DNA of 64,000 bases from Halobellus sp. Atlit-31R (GTDB taxonomy: Archaea > Halobacteriota > Halobacteria > Halobacteriales > Haloferacaceae), in contig QPLR01000002.1 of assembly GCA_003665935.1 (NCBI GenBank), positions 124,001 to 188,000 of the forward strand. Direction: 5' to 3'. Position 1 is the stretch's first letter; each line of letters opens with the position of its first letter. A program made the translations under genes and the position numbers. Below, piece after piece: positions 57,873 to 64,000 of the stretch. Under the pieces are notes generated by a model. It was not told where the DNA came from. It made no database searches and saw only the letters and a program-made list of their open reading frames with translations.

Positions 57873-57983
57873 ATGGTGACGCCAGCGAGTACTGCGGGCC
57901 ACGTCCGTTTCAGCGGACAGACGCACTCGCGTTTCGGTGCGCGCAAAGCTGTAGTCGCCGATTGCAGACTAACCAAACTATGA
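57873..57983 (+). CDS. Upstream ORF in the S-layer leader
   Basis: 36 codons from ATG 57873 to TGA 57981-57983. The first AUG expected on the S-layer message, only 10-18 bases from the predicted 5' end. Its TGA overlaps the S-layer ATG (ATGA), in a different frame. The peptide is basic (RFSGQTHSRFGARKAVVADC), unlike haloarchaeal proteins, so the act of translation may matter more than the product. No Shine-Dalgarno sequence precedes the S-layer ATG. Evidence is positional only. Confidence 0.4.
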   Translation: MVTPASTAGHVRFSGQTHSRFGARKAVVADCRLTKL

Positions 57984-60400
57984 CAGGAAATACGAGCAAG
58001 TTCCGCGCAGTGTTCCTCGCGGCGCTTATGGTCCTCAGCGTCTTCGCTGGGACCGTGGCGTTCGCTGGGAGTGCCAGCGCAAATCCGGAGAACTACAATG
58101 GTGGCGCTGTCCACTATGTGAACGCAAGTGATGACGCAGTAATCGAGATCCCGTTCGACGGCCCGATTGCGGGCAGTTCGATTGATGACTCGAACTTTAC
58201 CGTCCTCGACGACGGTGACGACATCTCGGACCAGATCAACTACACCGAGAGTGCAAACGAACACGACGACAGCGGTAACGTCGAGTTGATCCTTGAGGAC
58301 CGACAGACCCCGATCAACTCCAACGATCTGGAAGTCGACCTCTCCAGTGATGTCGCGTCGAACCCCGGTGAGAAAGCAATCGCTTTCGCCGCACAGTCGG
58401 TTGACCTCGGCGCAGGCGGTAACCCTTCGTCTGACATTACGACGTTCCAGGGAACGACTGTCGCCTTCTACGACAGCAGTGCCCAGAACAACTCTGACGT
58501 CGATAGCTTCGAGATCTCGGACGCCGACGAGGACGCGTTCGACTACTTCCAGAGCTACTCGACTGGAGAAAACAGCACGGTCTTCTACTTCGACACCAGC
58601 GACCGTGACCTCGGCGACTACGACCTCAACAACTCGGGCTTCAACCTCACCATCCGAGACCTCGGCCTGAGCGTCAGTGTCGATGACCTGAATGTCACGA
58701 CCGACGACGACATCGAAGGCACCGTCGACACTCGTTCGTCCGACCGAGCAATCGAAATCGAACTGATCGACGACGCCGGCGACGGCGACACGGTGAAGAC
58801 CATTGGAACCACTACGTCCGGTCAGGGCGACTTCGACTTCACTTTCCCCGCCTCCGACCTGGACGAGGGAGATTACACCGTTAAGGTGACTGACAACGGC
58901 TCTGCCGTCGAAGTCGAGTCATCCGTAGTCACGGTCAGTGAAGCCGACGACGACGCAGAATTCTCCGATAGCACGGTCTCCGACCAGCGTGGAGACATCG
59001 TCGAGATGACCGTTGAGATGGAAGGAACCGACTTCGCGACCATTACGGTCGGCGAAGTCGACGGTAGCGAGGGCGTTGTCGCCAACGCAACCGTCGAAGA
59101 CGAGGATGACGACGGTCAGGTGACGGTCTTCCTCAACACGTACGAGCTCGGAGACCCGACAGACGGATCGGCAACTCCCTTCGCTGTTGATGACGACAGC
59201 GACGACAGCGTCTCGAGCCAGGAACTCACCGACAACGTCACTGACCTGATCGACGCTGGCGAGTACGACCTTGAGGTCGCTGCCGGAGAGACCGCTGCAG
59301 CAGACCTTACTGGTGGTGCTGACGGCGTTGCGACTCTCGTGCTCGAAGAGCGCAGCACCGAGACGCTCCGTATGTGGACGGGTAGCAAGGGCGAACTGAG
59401 CCCCTCGGACCTCGAAGACGTGAACGAAGCTCTCGCTAACGGTGAAATCACGCAGTCGTCCGAAATCGCAGTTGGCGACTACGCAGTCCACCAGCTGGTC
59501 GCCTCCGGCTTCGAGGGCGCACTCGACGCGCGCGAGAACGAGGACGTGACTGACACGTTCCTCAGCCTGACCGAGACTGGTCCGATCGACCTGACGATCG
59601 AAGAGGCCGACCCAGGTGCGAACCAGGACGCAGAGGTCCTGAACCTGACGTCTGAGAACACGACCGTGATCGCTGACGGTGCCAACGACACGTACTTCGT
59701 GATCGTTGACACCGACTCCGTCGGCTACGTCGGTGGCGGTGACCTCCCGGCTGACGACGACACGGACCTCGAGACCAACTTCACCGTCCTGCAGGACGAC
59801 GCTGGTTTCGACTTCACGCCTGACGATCAGTTCGAGGACGACGAGAACGAAGAGACGTTCGTCACCTTCACGGCTGCTGAGCCAGACGCCGGCATCAACG
59901 AACCGTTCGATGTTGCAGCCGCCAGCGGCCAGACTGTCAGCGGAACGACGAATATCGCGCCAGGCACGGAAATCGACGTCCGCGTCCGCAGTGACGACGG
60001 CGTCACGCCGAGCTTCCTGAAGACGGCGTCGCCGGTCGTCCAGTCCGACGGCACCTGGAGCGCAACGTTCGACTTCAGCGAGCAGAACGTCGGCGACACC
60101 TACGAGATCGTCGTTCAGGACGCTCTCCTCGCAAGCGATGAGACCGAAGACGGCGAAGTCGTCGAGGCTGTCGAAACGGCAACCGCGACGCCCGAGCCGG
60201 GTACGGACACGCCTGAACCGGACACGGCAACGCCCGAACCCGACACGGCAACGCCTGAGCCGGACACGGCAACGCCCGAACCCGACACGGCAACTGAAGA
60301 GCCCGCGACCGAAACGCCGACCAGCACGCCTGGCTTCGGTGTGGTCGTCGCGCTGACGGCTCTCATCGCCGCGGCGCTGCTCGCGATCCGTCGCGACTAA
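57980..60400 (+). CDS. csg: S-layer glycoprotein
   Basis: Surface-layer protein, 806 residues. The signal peptide is cut after about residue 34 (FAGSASA then NPENYNGG). The mature part is acidic and beta-rich with numerous NxS/T sequons for N-glycans (NAS, NFT, NYT, NST, NLT, NVT, NDT). Near the C-terminus is a Thr/Pro/Glu-rich stretch with repeats PEPDTAT (O-glycosylation candidates). The end, PGFGVVVALTALIAAALLAIRRD minus the last few residues, is a PGF-CTERM anchor that archaeosortase replaces with lipid. Codons are more AT-containing and more even than the flanking genes. Confidence 0.93.
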   Translation: MTGNTSKFRAVFLAALMVLSVFAGTVAFAGSASANPENYNGGAVHYVNASDDAVIEIPFDGPIAGSSIDDSNFTVLDDGDDISDQINYTESANEHDDSGNVELILEDRQTPINSNDLEVDLSSDVASNPGEKAIAFAAQSVDLGAGGNPSSDITTFQGTTVAFYDSSAQNNSDVDSFEISDADEDAFDYFQSYSTGENSTVFYFDTSDRDLGDYDLNNSGFNLTIRDLGLSVSVDDLNVTTDDDIEGTVDTRSSDRAIEIELIDDAGDGDTVKTIGTTTSGQGDFDFTFPASDLDEGDYTVKVTDNGSAVEVESSVVTVSEADDDAEFSDSTVSDQRGDIVEMTVEMEGTDFATITVGEVDGSEGVVANATVEDEDDDGQVTVFLNTYELGDPTDGSATPFAVDDDSDDSVSSQELTDNVTDLIDAGEYDLEVAAGETAAADLTGGADGVATLVLEERSTETLRMWTGSKGELSPSDLEDVNEALANGEITQSSEIAVGDYAVHQLVASGFEGALDARENEDVTDTFLSLTETGPIDLTIEEADPGANQDAEVLNLTSENTTVIADGANDTYFVIVDTDSVGYVGGGDLPADDDTDLETNFTVLQDDAGFDFTPDDQFEDDENEETFVTFTAAEPDAGINEPFDVAAASGQTVSGTTNIAPGTEIDVRVRSDDGVTPSFLKTASPVVQSDGTWSATFDFSEQNVGDTYEIVVQDALLASDETEDGEVVEAVETATATPEPGTDTPEPDTATPEPDTATPEPDTATPEPDTATEEPATETPTSTPGFGVVVALTALIAAALLAIRRD
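60205..60297 (+). repeat. 21-bp in-frame repeats encoding PEPDTAT
   Basis: Four tandem units encode TPEPDTA-type heptads (preceded by TPEPGTD) in the S-layer C-terminal region, with synonymous variation (CCTGAGCCG versus CCCGAACCC). They extend the Thr-rich spacer before the membrane anchor. Confidence 0.85.
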
Positions 60401-60412
60401 GCAGCTAAACCA

Positions 60413-60443
60413 CCGGATCTAATCCGGCCTTTCAATTTTCCAC
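60413..60443 (+). terminator. Probable S-layer gene terminator
   Basis: CCGGAT (60413-60418) and ATCCGG (60422-60427) form a perfect 6-bp stem with loop CTA, followed by the pyrimidine-rich CTTTCAATTTTCC. Confidence 0.6.
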
Positions 60444-60655
60444 TTCTTTCGACGCTACACCGAACAGCGGTAGCCGCGTCCAGTCGACGTCGACTGCTAG
60501 ATCTGAACGGTGCGGCGACGTACAGCTCCGGACGGCGATTACTTACGAGGAAAGTGGTTTTGTCAGCGTGGCGAGTCGGGGCACTCCGCCTGATACTCAC
60601 GCGCTGCCCGTGGTCGCAACTCCGAGAGCAGTGACTGGCCAACCGAACGGAGTTG

Positions 60656-60711
60656 TACTGTGCTTCAGTTACCCAGCGCCCGCTGTGGAGACCAGCGCTG
60701 GAAACACAGTA
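60656..60711. other. Two-tier perfect stem-loop, candidate structured RNA
   Basis: Outer arms TACTGTG (60656-60662) and CACAGTA (60705-60711); inner arms CCAGCGC (60673-60679) and GCGCTGG (60695-60701). Both 7-bp helices are perfect. A 10-base left bulge and a 3-base right bulge separate them, and a 15-base loop closes the inner helix. Confidence 0.4.
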
Positions 60712-60799
60712 ACGCGCGCAGAAGGAGCTAGTCACTATCGAGCACAGAGATCCACCGACTGCGTAGTCACATCGCTACGAACGCAACACGAAACAGAAG

Positions 60800-60954
60800 T
60801 GCCCGGGGTGGGCTCCGAACCCACGATCTCCGCATGTCCCAGGTCCGAGGCTCGGCGGGCCCCGTGGGGAGCGACGGAGGCTTCCAAGGCGTTCCGCACC
60901 GAATCTCAGGAAACCCTATGAGTGCGGCGCTATGTCCAGCTAAGCCACCCGGGC
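60800..60954 (-). tRNA. tRNA-Met(CAT), elongator, with intron
   Basis: On the reverse strand the acceptor arm GCCCGGG (5' end at 60954) pairs with CCCGGGC, discriminator A at 60800, no encoded CCA. D-arm, anticodon stem CCGCA/TGCGG and T-arm GTGGG/CCCAC all fold. Anticodon CAT follows CT in the loop. An 81-base intron (60836-60916) interrupts after position 37, as in the known intron-bearing elongator tRNA-Met of haloarchaea. Exons total 74 bases. The exact splice points are inferred from the anticodon-loop length. Confidence 0.93.
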
Positions 60955-61048
60955 TCGTTCTTTCGTAGTCCGATGACGCTCTTAAACCTTCGCAAGTTCG
61001 ACGACCGCGAGAGTGTCTGACAATCGCCTCAGCGACAGGATCCCGACC

Positions 61049-61723
61049 TCACGACTTCCCGTCTACACTCGCACCCTTCATCTCGTCGAACCGCTCCGTG
61101 AGCCACTCGTAGACGGTCGGCCCGACGAGCAGCGCGGCCACGAGCACCGCAGCGACGACGACGCGGAGGTCGGTCGCGCCTGCGAGATCGCCGGCGGCGA
61201 GCGTCTCCGCCGACGAGCCCGCGAGGATGCCAACGAGAACCCACGGGATCTCGCCGATCGCCGTGCCGACGAGAAACGCCGACAGGGGCACGCCGGCCAG
61301 CCCCGCGGCGACCGAGACCACGTCCGACGGAGCCGGGACGAGCCGACTCGCCACGACGCTCCGGACGTCGCCGGTCCGCTCTCTGAACGCCTCCCCCGCG
61401 TCGGCGACGCGTCCCGTCCGTCCGAACCGCCGCGCGAGCAGATACGGCGGGACGCTCGTCAGCGTGACCAGCGCGATCGCGATCGGGAATCCCGCCGGAC
61501 CGACGCCGTAGCCGAGGAGGACGGCCAAAAGCGTCGTCGGCCACGCGAGCAGGGGCCGAACGGCGGCGAGCGCGACGGTGGCGACGACGAGCCGGACTGG
61601 ATCCGCGACGAGCCACGTCGCTCGCGAGAGCACCGCGTCGGGCGAGGTGACGAGCGCGGCCGCGACGACCACCGCAAGCGCGGCACCGGCGGCGACGCGC
61701 GCCCGCAGTCGGGATCGATCCAT
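61049..61723 (-). CDS. TVP38/TMEM64 (DedA-like) membrane protein
   Basis: 224 residues with five or six membrane segments. The VTT/SNARE-associated domain is visible: LLAVLLGYGVGPAGFPIAIA, RFGRTGRVADAGEAF, the reentrant SRLVPAPSDVVSVAAGLAGVP and FLVGTAIGEIPWVLVGILAG. The family may move lipids or small molecules across membranes. ATG 61723 is the family-like start. Just upstream in the genome lies the tRNA gene on the same strand after 94 bases. Confidence 0.82.
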   Translation of the reverse strand: MDRSRLRARVAAGAALAVVVAAALVTSPDAVLSRATWLVADPVRLVVATVALAAVRPLLAWPTTLLAVLLGYGVGPAGFPIAIALVTLTSVPPYLLARRFGRTGRVADAGEAFRERTGDVRSVVASRLVPAPSDVVSVAAGLAGVPLSAFLVGTAIGEIPWVLVGILAGSSAETLAAGDLAGATDLRVVVAAVLVAALLVGPTVYEWLTERFDEMKGASVDGKS

Positions 61724-61858
61724 CGCCTCCGGATCGCCGCCGCGCAGGCATAACAGTTGGTGACCGCCGTCGGGACGCGCGGGCGCTGGGGCGTCGCGTT
61801 CGGCGCTACTGCTGACGCGACGTTGAAATACCTCGTCCGCGTAGCACGGACTCGAACC

Positions 61859-62461
61859 GTGGCCGACGACGAGCAATCGGACCTCTCCGCATTCGACGCC
61901 GAGCGCGACACGGGGAGCGATCGCGCCGCCGACACAGTCGACGCAACGGCTAGGGACGACGACGCCGACGGGCGCGAGGCCGCGGAACGCGAGGCTGCGG
62001 GACGTGAGACTGCGAGCGAAGCCGAGCGGCCGGGGAGCGCGGACGAGGCGGAGAGCGCTCCGAGCATCGGCACGGACGCCCGCCAAACTGTCGCGGAGCT
62101 GAGCAGAGACGAACGCGTCGAACTGGGCGTCGACCTCCTCGCACACGTCGAGGCGGAGTCGTTCTCGCTGTCGGCGGCCGTCGACCGCATCGAGACGGTC
62201 ACGACGAACCCCGCGCTGACGAGGGAGATCCTCGACACCGCAGAGCTGCGCGGGATCATCGAACGCGGCGAGGGACGCCTCCGAACGCGCCGCGGCGGCA
62301 CGTTCGTCCGGTTCGAGCAGCAGGTGATCGAGCGGGAGGGCGACTACCGGTGCCGGCGCTGCGGAGCGAGTCTCTCGACGGGACACTTCGTGCAGTTCGA
62401 GAGCGGCGAACTCGGTCCGTTCGGGCCCTCGTGCGTGCGAAAAGTGCTCGGCCGCGAGTGA
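61859..62461 (+). CDS. Haloarchaeal zinc-ribbon protein (DUF5830-like)
   Basis: 200 residues. The N-terminal 75 residues are a disordered, Ala/Glu/Asp-rich acidic stretch. A conserved helical domain follows (LSRDERVELGVDLLAHVEAE, IETVTTNPALTREILDTAEL). The C-terminal zinc ribbon is YRCRRCGASLSTGHF ... GPFGPSCVRKVLG, with Cys pairs CRRC and GPSC. GTG 61859 follows a GAAATACC TATA-like element by about 28 bases. Function unknown; the DUF5830 link is from memory. Confidence 0.72.
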   Translation: MADDEQSDLSAFDAERDTGSDRAADTVDATARDDDADGREAAEREAAGRETASEAERPGSADEAESAPSIGTDARQTVAELSRDERVELGVDLLAHVEAESFSLSAAVDRIETVTTNPALTREILDTAELRGIIERGEGRLRTRRGGTFVRFEQQVIEREGDYRCRRCGASLSTGHFVQFESGELGPFGPSCVRKVLGRE

Positions 62462-62464
62462 GCG

Positions 62465-63772
62465 CTATCGGCCGCGACGCAGTTCCTCGATGAGCTGTTC
62501 GATCAGCTCTCGCTGCGCCTGCAGTTCCTCGTTCTGCCGGTCGACCGCGTCCCGGAGCTCTGCGACCTCTTCGCGGAGCTGCTCGTCGATCGCGGGCGTG
62601 GCCGACTGGAAGCCCGACCCCGCGAACGCCGTCTCGGAGGGAGCCTCGTCCGTGCCTGGGCCGCCTACTCCCGAAGCCTCGCCCGCCGCGCTTCCGGGAG
62701 CCTCTGCGCCGGGGGTCCCTCGCTCGGCGTCTCCCGGCGCTGTCTCGCTCTGTGTTCTCTCCCGTGCGGCGTTCGCCGCCGACGCGGGGTCCGCCGCAGC
62801 CGGATTCGATTCAGCTCCGGAAGCCCCGTAGCTGTCCTCCGCGCCCGCTTCTTGGGCCGACCCCGACTCCGGGGGGTGCTCGACCTGCTTGGCGACGGTC
62901 TCGGGGCTGACGTCGGCCGCCTCAGAGCCCGTTGCCGACGCGGTCTGGCCTGCGCTCTCACCGGCGGAGGTCGCAGCGTCTGACGCGTCGTCGCCGGTGT
63001 CCGCAGCGGAGCGGGTCGCGTTCTCCGGCAACTCCTCGGGCGCTGCGGGATCGGCGATCAGCGGGTCGGGGCCGTCGCCGAAGGACACCTCGTCGGGCTG
63101 GCCGAGGTCAGGCTCCTCGCTCTCCTCGTCGTCGGGTTCGGCCGCGGCGCGGAGCTCCGCGACGGAGTCGACGTCCCAGTACGACAGCAGGGTCGACTCC
63201 AGGGCGGCCCGAACCGCTCGCGCATCGTCGTTGGGAGCTTTGAACCGCTCTTGGCGGCCGTCGACGGTTAGCACGACCGACGTCGCCACGCTGCCGTCCT
63301 CGAAGTCCAGATCGCTCACGTCGCTGTAGTGGTAGGACTCGAAGTCCTCGTCCCAGAGATTCGCGCCGATGTGACGGACGACTCGCTGGCCCGCGATGAC
63401 GATCGTGAGTTCGCTGAAGCGGAAGAGCCGCTCCATCGACTCGTCGGCCTCGAGAATGTCGTTCGCCCGCAGGACGCCTTCGACGATCGGCTGGAGGGCG
63501 CGTTCGAGCCGTTTTGCGGGTAGCGACATCGTCTCCTGCCCGTCGAGCCCGTAATCGAGCGTCACCTTCGCCTTGCGCCGGCCCTCGGAGACGGTGATGC
63601 GCTCTGCGTCGTGGGAGTACTCCTCGACGGACTCGTCGGAGAGCAGGCCTTCGGCACGGTAGAGCAGCGTCCGCGTCGGCGTCACGTACAGTTCGTCCTC
63701 GCCGCCGAGGTCGACCCGCGCGACCACGTCGTCGCCGGCGAGGGCGGCCCGGACGATCTCCGGTTGGCTCAT
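62465..63772 (-). CDS. Haloarchaeal DUF7115-like protein with PH-like and coiled-coil parts
   Basis: 435 residues. The first 190 residues form two PH-like repeats (VARVDLGGEDELYVTPTRTL, then RFSELTIVIAGQRVVRHIGA and VVLTVDGRQERFKAP). Residues about 200-385 are low-complexity acidic and Ala/Ser/Gly-rich. The end (about 395-435) is a heptad coiled coil, LREEVAELRDAVDRQNEELQ. It probably scaffolds complexes at the cell membrane or with nucleic acid; function is unknown. ATTTATGA about 28 bases before the ATG fits a TATA box. Confidence 0.7.
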   Translation of the reverse strand: MSQPEIVRAALAGDDVVARVDLGGEDELYVTPTRTLLYRAEGLLSDESVEEYSHDAERITVSEGRRKAKVTLDYGLDGQETMSLPAKRLERALQPIVEGVLRANDILEADESMERLFRFSELTIVIAGQRVVRHIGANLWDEDFESYHYSDVSDLDFEDGSVATSVVLTVDGRQERFKAPNDDARAVRAALESTLLSYWDVDSVAELRAAAEPDDEESEEPDLGQPDEVSFGDGPDPLIADPAAPEELPENATRSAADTGDDASDAATSAGESAGQTASATGSEAADVSPETVAKQVEHPPESGSAQEAGAEDSYGASGAESNPAAADPASAANAARERTQSETAPGDAERGTPGAEAPGSAAGEASGVGGPGTDEAPSETAFAGSGFQSATPAIDEQLREEVAELRDAVDRQNEELQAQRELIEQLIEELRRGR

Positions 63773-63847
63773 AGCAACGTTCTCCGTCCGTTTCGTCATA
63801 AATCCGTGGGTCTTCCGGGCGCGTGGGCGCGCGAGAGGTATATAGGC

Positions 63848-63928
63848 GGGAAGACGGCAGGCCACACGCGGGAGGACGGCGGGCCACACGAGAGAAGACG
63901 GCGGGCTACACGAGGGAAGACAGGCCCG
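63848..63928. repeat. 22-bp tandem repeats, three and a half copies
   Basis: GGGAAGACGGCAGGCCACACG-type units begin at 63848, 63870, 63892 and 63914 (partial), each with one to three substitutions. They lie upstream of the DUF7115-like promoter. Confidence 0.85.
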
Positions 63929-64000
63929 AAAGCACTGTGAGCGGTGTAGAAGGCGGGCGTGCGTAGAGCGACCGTTCGATCCGCTCGACCGATCAGTCGT
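63929..64000. other. Window end without recognised feature
   Basis: The last bases contain no supported gene; the next gene, if any, begins beyond the window. Confidence 0.5.

Larger units (their letters stand above)
60401..60799. other. 399-base gap between S-layer gene and tRNA-Met
   Basis: No protein gene is supported. It holds the probable S-layer terminator at its start and a two-tier inverted-repeat structure at 60656-60711; the remainder shows no recognisable feature. Confidence 0.6.

Noticed and set aside
60568-60921. 117-codon frame across the S-layer/tRNA gap
   Set aside because: It runs into the tRNA gene, has no acidic bias and no motif.

Overview
The window is a stretch of haloarchaeal chromosome (class Halobacteria). 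The evidence is a GC-rich sequence, very acidic proteins, many genes with a TATA box 25-35 bases before the start codon (leaderless transcripts), archaeal families (replication factor C large subunit, methenyl-tetrahydromethanopterin cyclohydrolase, archaeal-type HMG-CoA synthase, HalOD1 domain, type IV pilin-like proteins), a surface glycoprotein with a PGF-CTERM tail, and an intron-containing elongator tRNA-Met. The S-layer N-terminus resembles Haloferacales, but the genus cannot be fixed from sequence reading alone. No prophage, insertion sequence, CRISPR array or rRNA was found; this looks like core chromosome.

Layout. 1-3.4 kb: end of the phosphate uptake operon (pstA partial, pstB, an AbrB-PhoU regulator). 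3.5-6.1 kb: a degenerate histidine kinase, two small membrane proteins and a conserved protein. 6.4-14.7 kb: carB, a conserved protein, an FAD oxidoreductase, homoserine kinase, pdxS and a DUF1405 membrane protein. 14.8-18.5 kb: an enolase-superfamily protein, an M29 aminopeptidase, HalOD1 and DUF1684 proteins. 19-27.7 kb: a CMK-like kinase, an EamA transporter, CBS and RNase H-like proteins, TauE, a malic enzyme fused to a phosphotransacetylase-like domain, an M24 homologue that lacks two metal ligands, and a CtaA-like protein. 27.9-30.4 kb: a polar amino-acid ABC importer operon. 31-38.5 kb: rfcL, a PPOX-like protein, membrane proteins, a GNAT enzyme, an XRE-type regulator and hmgS. 38.5-42 kb: two large pilin-like secreted proteins. 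42-46 kb: DUF2150, TatD-like and NYN proteins, and an MFS transporter. 46.3-50.6 kb: the glycine cleavage operon gcvT-gcvH-gcvPA-gcvPB. 51-57.7 kb: an SDR, a thioesterase, a J-domain protein, a GTPBP1-like GTPase, an M48 protease and mch. 57.8-61 kb: the S-layer glycoprotein gene and split tRNA-Met. 61-64 kb: a TVP38-like protein, a zinc-ribbon protein and a DUF7115-like protein.

Functional links. Glycine cleavage and Mch both serve the tetrahydrofolate/methanopterin C1 pool. HMG-CoA synthase feeds isoprenoid lipids. The S-layer, the pilin-like proteins and the M48 protease concern the cell surface or membrane.

The most interesting unexplained signals are as follows. (a) An 85-bp imperfect repeat with conserved base-pairing, whose two copies each begin at the stop codon of a different gene (4696-4780 and 52963-53047). 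(b) A 36-codon upstream ORF in the S-layer leader whose stop overlaps the S-layer start. (c) A two-tier perfect stem-loop between the S-layer gene and tRNA-Met. (d) Several unrelated short tandem repeats (8, 14, 22, 37 and 46 bp units), four of them next to a stop codon. (e) A set of perfect inverted repeats touching promoter TATA boxes.
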